A DNA stretch of 64,000 nucleotides. Origin: Euwallacea fornicatus (taxonomy: Eukaryota > Arthropoda > Insecta > Coleoptera > Curculionidae). The stretch's first letter is position 1, and each line of letters opens with the position of its first letter. Below the pieces are notes generated by a model that was not told the DNA's origin, did no database searches, and saw only the letters and a program-made list of their open reading frames with translations. Location of the stretch: positions 1,178,001 to 1,242,000 of the forward strand of contig NW_027096012.1 in the NCBI RefSeq assembly GCF_040115645.1, read 5' to 3'. Both the position numbers and the translations under genes were made by a program. Below are positions 54,001-64,000 of this stretch, in pieces.

Positions 54001-56181
54001 ACGATGGAATGATGATGTGTTGTGTCACCTGAAAGATCTCGTCGAGCTGATTAACTTGACACTTTATTTAAGACATTTGGTCATCATTTGTCGAAGTTAT
54101 CGAGCTTCAAAATATGAAAAATCGCACAATTTGAGTGTTTGAGCACATAAAGTACTCTTTTTCTTGGAAATTCAACAAGATGCAATCATGATGTGTTGTG
54201 TCACCTGAAAGATCTCGTCGAACTGATTAATTTGATACTTTGTTTAAGACATTTGGTCATCATTTGTCGAAGTTATCGAGCTTCAAAATATGAAAAATCG
54301 CACAATTTCAGTGTTTGAGCACTTAAAGTACTCTTTTTCTTGGAAATTCAACAAGATGGAATCATAATGTGTTATGTCACCTGAAAGATCTCGTCGATCT
54401 GATTAATTTGACACCTTGTTCAAGACATTTGGTCATCATTTGTCGAAGTTATCGAGCGTCAAAATTTGAGAAGTCTCACAATTTGAGTGTTTGAGCACTT
54501 AAATTACTCTTTTTCTTGGAAATTCAACAAGATGCAATCATGATGTGTTGTGTCACCTGAAAGATCTCGTCTAGCTGATTAATTTGTCACTTTGTTTAAG
54601 ACATTTGGTCATCATTTGTCGAAGTTATCGAGTTTCAAATTTAGAAAAGTCTCACAATTTGAGTGTTTGAGCACTTAAAGTACTCTTTTTCTTGGAAATT
54701 CAACAAGATGGAATCATGATGTGTTGTGTCACCTGAAAGATCTCGTCGAGCTGATTAATTTGACACTTTGTTCAAGACATTTGGTCATCATTTGTCGAAG
54801 TTATCGAGTTTCAAATTTAGAAAAGTCTCACAATTTGAGTGTTTGAGCACTTAAAGTACTCTTTTTCTTGGAAATTCAACAAGATGGAATCATGATGTGT
54901 TGTGTCACCTGAAAGATCTCGTCTAGCTGATTAATTTGTCACTTTGTTTAAGACATTTGGTCATCATTTGTCGAAGTTATCGAGCTTCAAAATATGAAAA
55001 ATCGCACAATTTGAGTGTTTGAGCACTTAAAGTACTCTTTTTCTTGGAAATTCAACAAGATGGAATCATGATGTGTTGTGTCACCTGAAAGATCTCGTCG
55101 ATCTAATTAATTTGACACTTTGTTCAAGACATTTGGTCATCATTTGTCGAAGTTATGGAGCTTCAAAATATGAAAAATCGCACAATTTGAGTATTTGAGC
55201 ACTTAAAGTACTCTTTTTCTGGGAAATTCAACACGATGGAATGATGATGTGTTGTGTCACCTGAAAGATCTCGTCGAGCTGATTAACTTGACACTTTGTT
55301 TAAGACATTTGGTCATCATTTGTCGAAGTTATCGAGCTTCAAAATATGAAAAATCGCACAATTTGAGTGTTTGAGCACATAAAGTACTCTTTTTCTTGGA
55401 AATTCAACAAGATGGAATCATGATGTGTTGTGTCACCTGCAAGATCTCGTCGAGCTGATTAATTTGACACTTTGTTCAAGACATTTGGTCATCATTTGTC
55501 GAAGTTATTGAGCTTCAAAATATGAAAAATCGCACAATTTGAGTATTTGAGCACTTAAAGTACTCTTTTTCTTGGAAATTCAACAAGATGCAATCATGAT
55601 GTGTTGTGTCACCTGAAAGATCTCGTCGAGCTGATTAATTTGACACTTTGTTCAAGACATTTGGTCATCATTTGTCGAAGTTATCGAGCGTCAAAATTTG
55701 AGAAGTCTCACAATTTGAGTGTTTGAGCATTTAAACTACTCTTTTTCTTGGAAATTCAACAAGATGGAATCATGATGTGTTGTGTCACCTGAAAGATCTC
55801 GTCTAGCTGATTAATTTGTCACTTTGTTTAAGACATTTGGTCATCATTTGTCGAAGTTATCGAGTTTCAAATTTAGAAAAGTCTCACAATTTGAGTGTTT
55901 GAGCACTTAAAGTACTCTTTTTCTTGGAAATTCAACAAGATGGAATCATGATGTGTTGTGTCACCTGAAAGATCTCGTCGAGCTGATTAATTTGACACTT
56001 TGTTCAAGACATTTGGTCATCATTTGTCGAAGTTATCGAGTTTCAAATTTAGAAAAGTCTCACAATTTGAGTGTTTGAGCACTTAAAGTACTCTTTTTCT
56101 TGGAAATTCAACAAGATGGAATCATGATGTGTTGTGTCACCTGAAAGATCTCGTCTAGCTGATTAATTTGTCACTTTGTTT
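51075..56181. repeat. Family B satellite with 12- and 7-monomer spacing
   Basis: Marker monomers at 50,646, 52,756, 53,987, 55,219 and 56,451 are 2,110, 1,231, 1,232 and 1,232 bp apart (12, 7, 7, 7 monomers). Two similar monomers with CTTAAATTACTC lie side by side at about 51,162 and 51,338. A block with TTATGGAACTTC and GAGTACTTAAAG at 49,895-50,640 is copied at 52,005-52,750 (offset 2,110). The 7-monomer periods share spacing but not all contents, so this is a patchwork of the flanking units. Confidence 0.75.
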
Positions 56182-59172
56182 AAGACATTTGGTCATCATT
56201 TGTCGAAGTTATCGAGCTTCAAAATATGAAAAATCGCACAATTTGAGTGTTTGAGCACTTAAAGTACTCTTTTTCTTGGAAATTCAACAAGATGGAATCA
56301 TGATGTGTTGTGTCACCTGAAAGATCTCGTCGATCTAATTAATTTGACACTTTGTTCAAAACATTTGGTCATCATTTGTCGAAGTTATGGAGCTTCAAAA
56401 TATGAAAAATCGCACAATTTGAGTATTTGAGCACTTAAAGTACTCTTTTTCTGGGAAATTCAACACGATGGAATGATGATGTGTTGTGTCACCTGAAAGA
56501 TCTCGTCGAGCTGATTAACTTGACACTTTGTTTAAGACATTTGGTCATCATTTGTCGAAGTTATCGAGCTTCAAAATATGAAAAATCGCACAATTTGAGT
56601 GTTTGAGCACATAAAGTACTCTTTTTCTTGGAAATTCAACAAGATGGAATCATGATGTGTTGTGTCACCTGCAAGATCTCGTCGAGCTGATTAATTTGAC
56701 ACTTTGTTCAAGACATTTGGTCATCATTTGTCGAAGTTATTGAGCTTCAAAATATGAAAAATCGCACAATTTGAGTATTTGAGCACTTAAAGTACTCTTT
56801 TTCTTGGAAATTCAACAAGATGCAATCATGATGTGTTGTGTCACCTGAAAGATCTCGTCGAGCTGATTAATTTGACACTTTGTTCAAGACATTTGGTCAT
56901 CATTTGTCGAAGTTATCGAGCGTCAAAATTTGAGAAGTCTCACAATTTGAGTGTTTGAGCACTTAAACTACTCTTTTTCTTGGAAATTCAACAAGATGGA
57001 ATCATGATGTGTTGTGTCACCTGAAAGATCTCGTCTAGCTGATTAATTTGTCACTTTGTTTAAGACATTTGGTCATCATTTGTCGAAGTTATCGAGTTTC
57101 AAATTTAGAAAAGTCTCACAATTTGAGTGTTTGAGCACTTAAAGTACTCTTTTTCTTGGAAATTCAACAAGATGGAATCATGATGTGTTGTGTCACCTGA
57201 AAGATCTCGTCGATCTGATTAATTTGACACCTTGTTCAAGACATTTGGTCATCATTTGTCGAAGTTATCGAGCGTCAAAATTTGAGAAGTCTCACAATTT
57301 GAGTGTTTGAGCACTTAAATTACTCTTTTTCTTGGAAATTCAACAAGATGGAATCATAATGTGTTATGTCACCTGAAAGATCTCGTCGATCTGATTAATT
57401 TGACACTTTGTTCAAGACATTTGGTCATCATTTGTCGAAGTTATCGAGCGTCAAAATTTGAGAAGTCTCACAATTTGAGTGTTTGAGCACTTAAATTACT
57501 CTTTTTCTTGGAAATTCAACAAGATGCAATCATGATGTGTTGTGTCACCTGAAAGATCTCGTCTAGCTGATTAATTTGTCACTTTGTTTAAGACATTTGG
57601 TCATCATTTGTCGAAGTTATCGAGTTTCAAATTTAGAAAAGTCTCACAATTTGAGTGTTTGAGCACTTAAAGTACTCTTTTTCTTGGAAATTCAACAAGA
57701 TGGAATCATGATGTGTTGTGTCACCTGAAAGATCTCGTCGAGCTGATTAATTTGACACTTTGTTCAAGACATTTGGTCATCATTTGTCGAAGTTATCGAG
57801 TTTCAAATTTAGAAAAGTCTCACAATTTGAGTGTTTGAGCACTTAAAGTACTCTTTTTCTTGGAAATTCAACAAGATGGAATCATGATGTGTTGTGTCAC
57901 CTGAAAGATCTCGTCTAGCTGATTAATTTGTCACTTTGTTTAAGACATTTGGTCATCATTTGTCGAAGTTATCGAGCTTCAAAATATGAAAAATCGCACA
58001 ATTTGAGTATTTGAGCACTTAAAGTAGTCTTTTTCTTGGAAATTCAACAAGATGGAACCATCATGTGTTGTGTCACCTGAAAGATTTCGTCGAGCTGATT
58101 AATTTGACACTTTGTTTAAGATATTTGGTCATCATTTGTCGAAGTTATCGAACTTCAAAATATGAAAAATCGCACAATTTGAGTGTTTGAGCACTTAAAG
58201 TACTCTTTTTCTTGGAAATTCAACAAGATGGAATCATGATGTGTTGTGTCACCTGAAAGATCTCGTCTAGCTGATTAATTTGTCACTTTGTTTAAGACAT
58301 TTGGTCATCATTTGTCGAAGTTATCGAATTTCAAATTTAGAAAAGTCTCACAATTTGAGTGTTTGAGCACTTAAAGTACTCTTTTTCTTGGAAATTCAAC
58401 AAGATGGAATCATGATGTGTTGTGTCACCTGAAAGATCTCGTCGAGCTGATTAATTTGATACTTTGTTTAAGACATTTGGTCATCATTTGTCGAAGTTAT
58501 CGAGCGTCAAAATTTGAGAAGTCTCACAATTGGAGTGTTTGAGTATTTAAAGTACTTTTTTCTTGGAAATTCAACAAGATGGAATCATGATGTGTTGTGT
58601 CACCTGAAAGATCTCGTCGATCTAATTAATTTGACACTTTGTTCAAGACATTTGGTCATCATTTGTCGAAGTTATGGAGCTTCAAAATATGAAAAATCGC
58701 ACAATTTGAGTATTTGAGCACTTAAAGTACTCTTTTTCTGGGAAATTCAACACGATGGAATGATGATGTGTTGTGTCACCTGAAAGATCTCGTCGAGCTG
58801 ATTAACTTGACACTTTGTTTAAGACATTTGGTCATCATTTGTCGAAGTTATCGAGCTTCAAAATATGAAAAATCGCACAATTTGAGTGTTTGAGCACATA
58901 AAGTACTCTTTTTCTTGGAAATTCAACAAGATGGAATCATGATGTGTTGTGTCACCTGCAAGATCTCGTCGAGCTGATTAATTTGACACTTTGTTCAAGA
59001 CATTTGGTCATCATTTGTCGAAGTTATTGAGCTTCAAAATATGAAAAATCGCACAATTTGAGTATTTGAGCACTTAAAGTACTCTTTTTCTTGGAAATTC
59101 AACAAGATGCAATCATGATGTGTTGTGTCACCTGAAAGATCTCGTCGAGCTGATTAATTTGACACTTTGTTC
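56182..59172. repeat. 2,991-bp (17-monomer) higher-order repeat, copy 1
   Basis: This unit is followed directly by a second copy at an offset of 2,991 bp. Its left limit is the change from TTTAAGAC at 56,181 to TTCAAGAC at 59,172. Shared rare variants are CACCTTGTTC (about 57,229 / 60,220) and GAGTATTTAAAG (58,541 / 61,532). One private difference is A at 56,360 where the second copy has G at 59,351. It contains marker monomers 13 and 4 monomers apart. Confidence 0.88.
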
Positions 59173-62163
59173 AAGACATTTGGTCATCATTTGTCGAAGT
59201 TATCGAGCTTCAAAATATGAAAAATCGCACAATTTGAGTGTTTGAGCACTTAAAGTACTCTTTTTCTTGGAAATTCAACAAGATGGAATCATGATGTGTT
59301 GTGTCACCTGAAAGATCTCGTCGATCTAATTAATTTGACACTTTGTTCAAGACATTTGGTCATCATTTGTCGAAGTTATGGAGCTTCAAAATATGAAAAA
59401 TCGCACAATTTGAGTATTTGAGCACTTAAAGTACTCTTTTTCTGGGAAATTCAACACGATGGAATGATGATGTGTTGTGTCACCTGAAAGATCTCGTCGA
59501 GCTGATTAACTTGACACTTTGTTTAAGACATTTGGTCATCATTTGTCGAAGTTATCGAGCTTCAAAATATGAAAAATCGCACAATTTGAGTGTTTGAGCA
59601 CATAAAGTACTCTTTTTCTTGGAAATTCAACAAGATGGAATCATGATGTGTTGTGTCACCTGCAAGATCTCGTCGAGCTGATTAATTTGACACTTTGTTC
59701 AAGACATTTGGTCATCATTTGTCGAAGTTATTGAGCTTCAAAATATGAAAAATCGCACAATTTGAGTATTTGAGCACTTAAAGTACTCTTTTTCTTGGAA
59801 ATTCAACAAGATGCAATCATGATGTGTTGTGTCACCTGAAAGATCTCGTCGAGCTGATTAATTTGACACTTTGTTCAAGACATTTGGTCATCATTTGTCG
59901 AAGTTATCGAGCGTCAAAATTTGAGAAGTCTCACAATTTGAGTGTTTGAGCACTTAAACTACTCTTTTTCTTGGAAATTCAACAAGATGGAATCATGATG
60001 TGTTGTGTCACCTGAAAGATCTCGTCTAGCTGATTAATTTGTCACTTTGTTTAAGACATTTGGTCATCATTTGTCGAAGTTATCGAGTTTCAAATTTAGA
60101 AAAGTCTCACAATTTGAGTGTTTGAGCACTTAAAGTACTCTTTTTCTTGGAAATTCAACAAGATGGAATCATGATGTGTTGTGTCACCTGAAAGATCTCG
60201 TCGATCTGATTAATTTGACACCTTGTTCAAGACATTTGGTCATCATTTGTCGAAGTTATCGAGCGTCAAAATTTGAGAAGTCTCACAATTTGAGTGTTTG
60301 AGCACTTAAATTACTCTTTTTCTTGGAAATTCAACAAGATGGAATCATAATGTGTTATGTCACCTGAAAGATCTCGTCGATCTGATTAATTTGACACTTT
60401 GTTCAAGACATTTGGTCATCATTTGTCGAAGTTATCGAGCGTCAAAATTTGAGAAGTCTCACAATTTGAGTGTTTGAGCACTTAAATTACTCTTTTTCTT
60501 GGAAATTCAACAAGATGCAATCATGATGTGTTGTGTCACCTGAAAGATCTCGTCTAGCTGATTAATTTGTCACTTTGTTTAAGACATTTGGTCATCATTT
60601 GTCGAAGTTATCGAGTTTCAAATTTAGAAAAGTCTCACAATTTGAGTGTTTGAGCACTTAAAGTACTCTTTTTCTTGGAAATTCAACAAGATGGAATCAT
60701 GATGTGTTGTGTCACCTGAAAGATCTCGTCGAGCTGATTAATTTGACACTTTGTTCAAGACATTTGGTCATCATTTGTCGAAGTTATCGAGTTTCAAATT
60801 TAGAAAAGTCTCACAATTTGAGTGTTTGAGCACTTAAAGTACTCTTTTTCTTGGAAATTCAACAAGATGGAATCATGATGTGTTGTGTCACCTGAAAGAT
60901 CTCGTCTAGCTGATTAATTTGTCACTTTGTTTAAGACATTTGGTCATCATTTGTCGAAGTTATCGAGCTTCAAAATATGAAAAATCGCACAATTTGAGTA
61001 TTTGAGCACTTAAAGTAGTCTTTTTCTTGGAAATTCAACAAGATGGAACCATCATGTGTTGTGTCACCTGAAAGATTTCGTCGAGCTGATTAATTTGACA
61101 CTTTGTTTAAGATATTTGGTCATCATTTGTCGAAGTTATCGAACTTCAAAATATGAAAAATCGCACAATTTGAGTGTTTGAGCACTTAAAGTACTCTTTT
61201 TCTTGGAAATTCAACAAGATGGAATCATGATGTGTTGTGTCACCTGAAAGATCTCGTCTAGCTGATTAATTTGTCACTTTGTTTAAGACATTTGGTCATC
61301 ATTTGTCGAAGTTATCGAATTTCAAATTTAGAAAAGTCTCACAATTTGAGTGTTTGAGCACTTAAAGTACTCTTTTTCTTGGAAATTCAACAAGATGGAA
61401 TCATGATGTGTTGTGTCACCTGAAAGATCTCGTCGAGCTGATTAATTTGATACTTTGTTTAAGACATTTGGTCATCATTTGTCGAAGTTATCGAGCGTCA
61501 AAATTTGAGAAGTCTCACAATTGGAGTGTTTGAGTATTTAAAGTACTTTTTTCTTGGAAATTCAACAAGATGGAATCATGATGTGTTGTGTCACCTGAAA
61601 GATCTCGTCGATCTAATTAATTTGACACTTTGTTCAAGACATTTGGTCATCATTTGTCGAAGTTATGGAGCTTCAAAATATGAAAAATCGCACAATTTGA
61701 GTATTTGAGCACTTAAAGTACTCTTTTTCTGGGAAATTCAACACGATGGAATGATGATGTGTTGTGTCACCTGAAAGATCTCGTCGAGCTGATTAACTTG
61801 ACACTTTGTTTAAGACATTTGGTCATCATTTGTCGAAGTTATCGAGCTTCAAAATATGAAAAATCGCACAATTTGAGTGTTTGAGCACATAAAGTACTCT
61901 TTTTCTTGGAAATTCAACAAGATGGAATCATGATGTGTTGTGTCACCTGCAAGATCTCGTCGAGCTGATTAATTTGACACTTTGTTCAAGACATTTGGTC
62001 ATCATTTGTCGAAGTTATTGAGCTTCAAAATATGAAAAATCGCACAATTTGAGTATTTGAGCACTTAAAGTACTCTTTTTCTTGGAAATTCAACAAGATG
62101 CAATCATGATGTGTTGTGTCACCTGAAAGATCTCGTCGAGCTGATTAATTTGACACTTTGTTC
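59173..62163. repeat. 2,991-bp (17-monomer) higher-order repeat, copy 2
   Basis: This is the second full copy, with all the marker positions of the first shifted by 2,991 bp (59,442, 61,729). Both ends fall in the same place within a monomer, just after CACTTTGTTC, so the unit is propagated in register. I saw no difference between it and copy 1 other than at 59,351, but the comparison was by eye and not exhaustive. Confidence 0.88.
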
Positions 62164-63017
62164 AAGACATTTGGTCATCATTTGTCGAAGTTATCGAGCT
62201 TCAAAATATGAAAAATCGCACAATTTGAGTGTTTGAGCACTTAAAGTACTCTTTTTCTTGGAAATTCAACAAGATGGAATCATGATGTGTTGTGTCACCT
62301 GAAAGATCTCGTCGATCTAATTAATTTGACACTTTGTTCAAGACATTTGGTCATCATTTGTCGAAGTTATGGAGCTTCAAAATATGAAAAATCGCACAAT
62401 TTGAGTATTTGAGCACTTAAAGTACTCTTTTTCTGGGAAATTCAACACGATGGAATGATGATGTGTTGTGTCACCTGAAAGATCTCGTCGAGCTGATTAA
62501 CTTGACACTTTGTTTAAGACATTTGGTCATCATTTGTCGAAGTTATCGAGCTTCAAAATATGAAAAATCGCACAATTTGAGTGTTTGAGCACATAAAGTA
62601 CTCTTTTTCTTGGAAATTCAACAAGATGGAATCATGATGTGTTGTGTCACCTGCAAGATCTCGTCGAGCTGATTAATTTGACACTTTGTTCAAGACATTT
62701 GGTCATCATTTGTCGAAGTTATTGAGCTTCAAAATATGAAAAATCGCACAATTTGAGTATTTGAGCACTTAAAGTACTCTTTTTCTTGGAAATTCAACAA
62801 GATGCAATCATGATGTGTTGTGTCACCTGAAAGATCTCGTCGAGCTGATTAATTTGACACTTTGTTCAAGACATTTGGTCATCATTTGTCGAAGTTATCG
62901 AGCGTCAAAATTTGAGAAGTCTCACAATTTGAGTGTTTGAGCACTTAAACTACTCTTTTTCTTGGAAATTCAACAAGATGGAATCATGATGTGTTGTGTC
63001 ACCTGAAAGATCTCGTC
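62164..63017. repeat. 2,991-bp higher-order repeat, truncated copy 3
   Basis: The first 854 bp of the 17-monomer unit recur a third time. The match to copy 2 stops at 63,018, where GTCGATCTG replaces GTCTAGCTG. The sequence then continues as in the 12.3-kb unit. The overlap between the two higher-order units places a recombination point here. Confidence 0.85.
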
Positions 63018-63957
63018 GATCTGATTAATTTGACGCTTTGTTCAAGACATTTGGTCATCATTTGTCGAAGTTATTGAGCTTCAAAATATGAAAAATCGCA
63101 CAATTTGAGTATTTGAGCACTTAAAGTACTCTTTTTCTTGGAAATTCAACAAGATGCAATCATGATGTGTTGTGTCACCTGAAAGATCTCGTCGAACTGA
63201 TTAATTTGATACTTTGTTTAAGACATTTGGTCATCATTTGTCGAAGTTATCGAGCGTCAAAATTTGAGAAGTCTCACAATTGGAGTGTTTGAGTACTTAA
63301 AGTACTTTTTTCTTGGAAATTCAACAAGATGGAATCATGATGTGTTATGTCACCTGAAAGATCTCGTCGAGCTGATTAATTTGACACTTTGTTCAAGACA
63401 TTTGGTCATCATTTGTCGAAGTTATTGAGCTTCAAAATATGAAAAATCGCACAATTTGAGTATTTGATCACTTAAAGTACTCTTTTTCTTGGAAATTCAA
63501 CAAGATGGAACCATCATGTGTTGTGTCACCTGAAAGATCTCGTCGAGCTGATTAATTTGACACTTTGTTTAAGACATTTGGTCATCATTTGTCGAAGTTA
63601 TCGAGCTTCAAAATATGAAAAATCGCACAATTTGAGTGTTTGAGCACTTAAAGTACTCTTTTTCTTGGAAATTCAACAAGATGGAATCATGATGTGTTGT
63701 GTCACCTGAAAGATCTCGTCGAGCTGATTAATTTGTCACTTTGTTTAAGACATTTGGTCATCATTTGTCGAAGTTATCGAGTTTCAAATTTAGAAAAGTC
63801 TCACAATTTGAGTGTTTGAGCACTTAAAGTACTCTTTTTCTTGGAAATTCAACAAGATGGAATCATGATGTGTTGTGTCACCTGAAAGATCTCGTCTAGC
63901 TGATTAATTTGTCACTTTGTTTAAGACATTTGGTCATCATTTGTCGAAGTTATCGAG
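62230..63957. repeat. Partial third copy of an internal 12.3-kb segment, one monomer short
   Basis: From about 62,230 to 63,320 the sequence follows about 30,212-31,300 at an offset of 32,018 bp (CTGGG at 30,415 / 62,433, TGACGC at 31,013 / 63,031). From there to 63,957 it follows about 31,480-32,115 at an offset of 31,842 bp (TTTGATCACT at 31,621 / 63,463). The offsets differ by 176 bp, exactly one monomer, the one beginning CATAATGTG at about 31,318. The match ends at 63,958 (GAGTTTC versus GAGCGTC). It overlaps the truncated copy 3 of the 17-monomer unit. Confidence 0.8.
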
Positions 63958-64000
63958 TTTCAAATTTAGAAAAGTCTCACAATTTGAGTGTTTGAGCACT
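63958..64000. repeat. Partial B monomer at window end
   Basis: The window ends inside a B monomer with GAGTTTCAAATTTAG, at GTTTGAGCACT. The array clearly continues to the right. Confidence 0.9.

Larger units (their letters stand above)
24433..62500. repeat. Marker monomer CTGGG/CACGATGG recurring 19 times
   Basis: A monomer with CTGGGAAATTC, CAACACGATGG and AATGATGATG marks the start of higher-order units in the right half. It falls at 24,433, 27,072, 30,415, 32,878, 35,517, 38,331, 39,387, 42,730, 45,193, 47,832, 50,646, 52,756, 53,987, 55,219, 56,451, 58,738, 59,442, 61,729 and 62,433. Spacings in monomers are 15, 19, 14, 15, 16, 6, 19, 14, 15, 16, 12, 7, 7, 7, 13, 4, 13 and 4. The 19-14-15-16 series appears twice because of the 12.3-kb duplication. 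The left-half relatives of this monomer (6,863, 7,390, 7,741) have CAAGATGG, so the CACGATGG change is specific to the right half. Confidence 0.85.
1..64000. repeat. 176-bp satellite DNA array, head to tail, whole window
   Basis: The window is a continuous tandem array of about 364 monomers of 175 or 176 bp, all in the same orientation. I set the monomer start at the TAC of the motif TACTNTTTTTCTTGG, which recurs for example at 1, 177, 352 and 528 and continues to the end. Landmarks in order within a monomer are the TTCTTGG block (about 9-15), CAACAAGATG (about 31-40), GATGTGTTGTG (about 48-58), TTAATTTGACACTTTG (about 75-90), TTTGTCGAAGTTA or TTTGCCGAAGTTA (about 111-123), and GTTTGAGCAC near the end. 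One hand-counted B monomer has 64 G+C in 176. The unit length is close to one nucleosome repeat. No other sequence type interrupts it. A centromeric or pericentromeric satellite is the most likely identity, inferred from monomer length and organisation. I cannot name the species or published repeat family with certainty. Confidence 0.97.

Noticed and set aside
6639..61708. Open frames of 60-67 codons as real proteins
   Set aside because: They start at TTG, depend on one monomer variant, cross monomer borders, change with each point variant, and have no promoter or gene context. They are satellite by-products.
1..64000. CRISPR array
   Set aside because: The repeated unit is about 176 bp with no distinct spacers. 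The variation is point changes spread along the unit, not short repeats alternating with unique spacers.
1..64000. Regulatory element in each monomer, TTCTTGGAA (TTC-N3-GAA)
   Set aside because: It resembles a STAT-type site or a broken heat-shock element, but it is simply part of the monomer, occurs hundreds of times, and the heat-shock spacing is wrong by one base. There is no gene nearby.
1..64000. CENP-B box
   Set aside because: I found no match to the core TTCG....A..CGGG pattern in either family. The monomers have no CGGG.
1..64000. Firm species or named satellite assignment
   Set aside because: Length and style fit plant centromeric satellites such as those of Brassicaceae, but I cannot confirm a match without a search against known satellite sequences.

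Overview
The whole 64 kb window is one uninterrupted tandem array of a roughly 176-bp AT-rich satellite (about 36% GC in a hand-counted monomer), all in one orientation, about 364 monomers. I see no protein-coding gene, RNA gene, transposon, CRISPR array or unique sequence. A 175-177 bp monomer, head-to-tail order, nested higher-order duplications and a total absence of genes are what centromeric or pericentromeric satellite looks like in a eukaryotic chromosome. A plant is my best guess, since monomers of this length are common in Brassicaceae and other plants. The species and the centromeric role are inferences that the sequence alone does not prove.

Layout. Two related monomer families are present, about 85% identical by hand alignment (some 26 differences in 176). 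Family A fills 1 to about 5,870. Family B fills the rest. They meet inside one chimeric monomer (5,799-5,974). A short A-type island reappears inside B at about 12,092-12,390 and carries a variant otherwise seen only in the last A monomers before the border, so it looks copied from that border.

Family B changes character along the window. From 6 to 10 kb it has small 2- and 3-monomer duplications. From 11 to 22 kb one cassette recurs nine times at spacings of 5 to 11 monomers, with a 2.4-kb block duplicated at a 2,810-bp offset. From 24 to 51 kb there is a very large tandem duplication: a 12,315-bp, 70-monomer block (26,445-38,759) followed at once by a nearly perfect copy (38,760-51,074), in which I noticed only two base differences. 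From 51 to 64 kb there are 7-monomer spacings, then a 2,991-bp, 17-monomer unit present 2.3 times (56,182-63,017). The last 1.7 kb is again homologous to an internal part of the 12.3-kb unit, with one monomer missing.

How it works as a whole. Nothing here is expressed as a protein as far as I can see. The 67-codon open frames are by-products of one monomer variant that replaces a stop codon, and they need a TTG start. The biology lies in the repeat architecture: repeated in-register unequal exchange or conversion at scales of 1, 2, 3, 5, 17 and 70 monomers, with the most recent and largest events on the right and the divergent family on the left. Some monomers also carry short perfect dyads at the monomer boundary.
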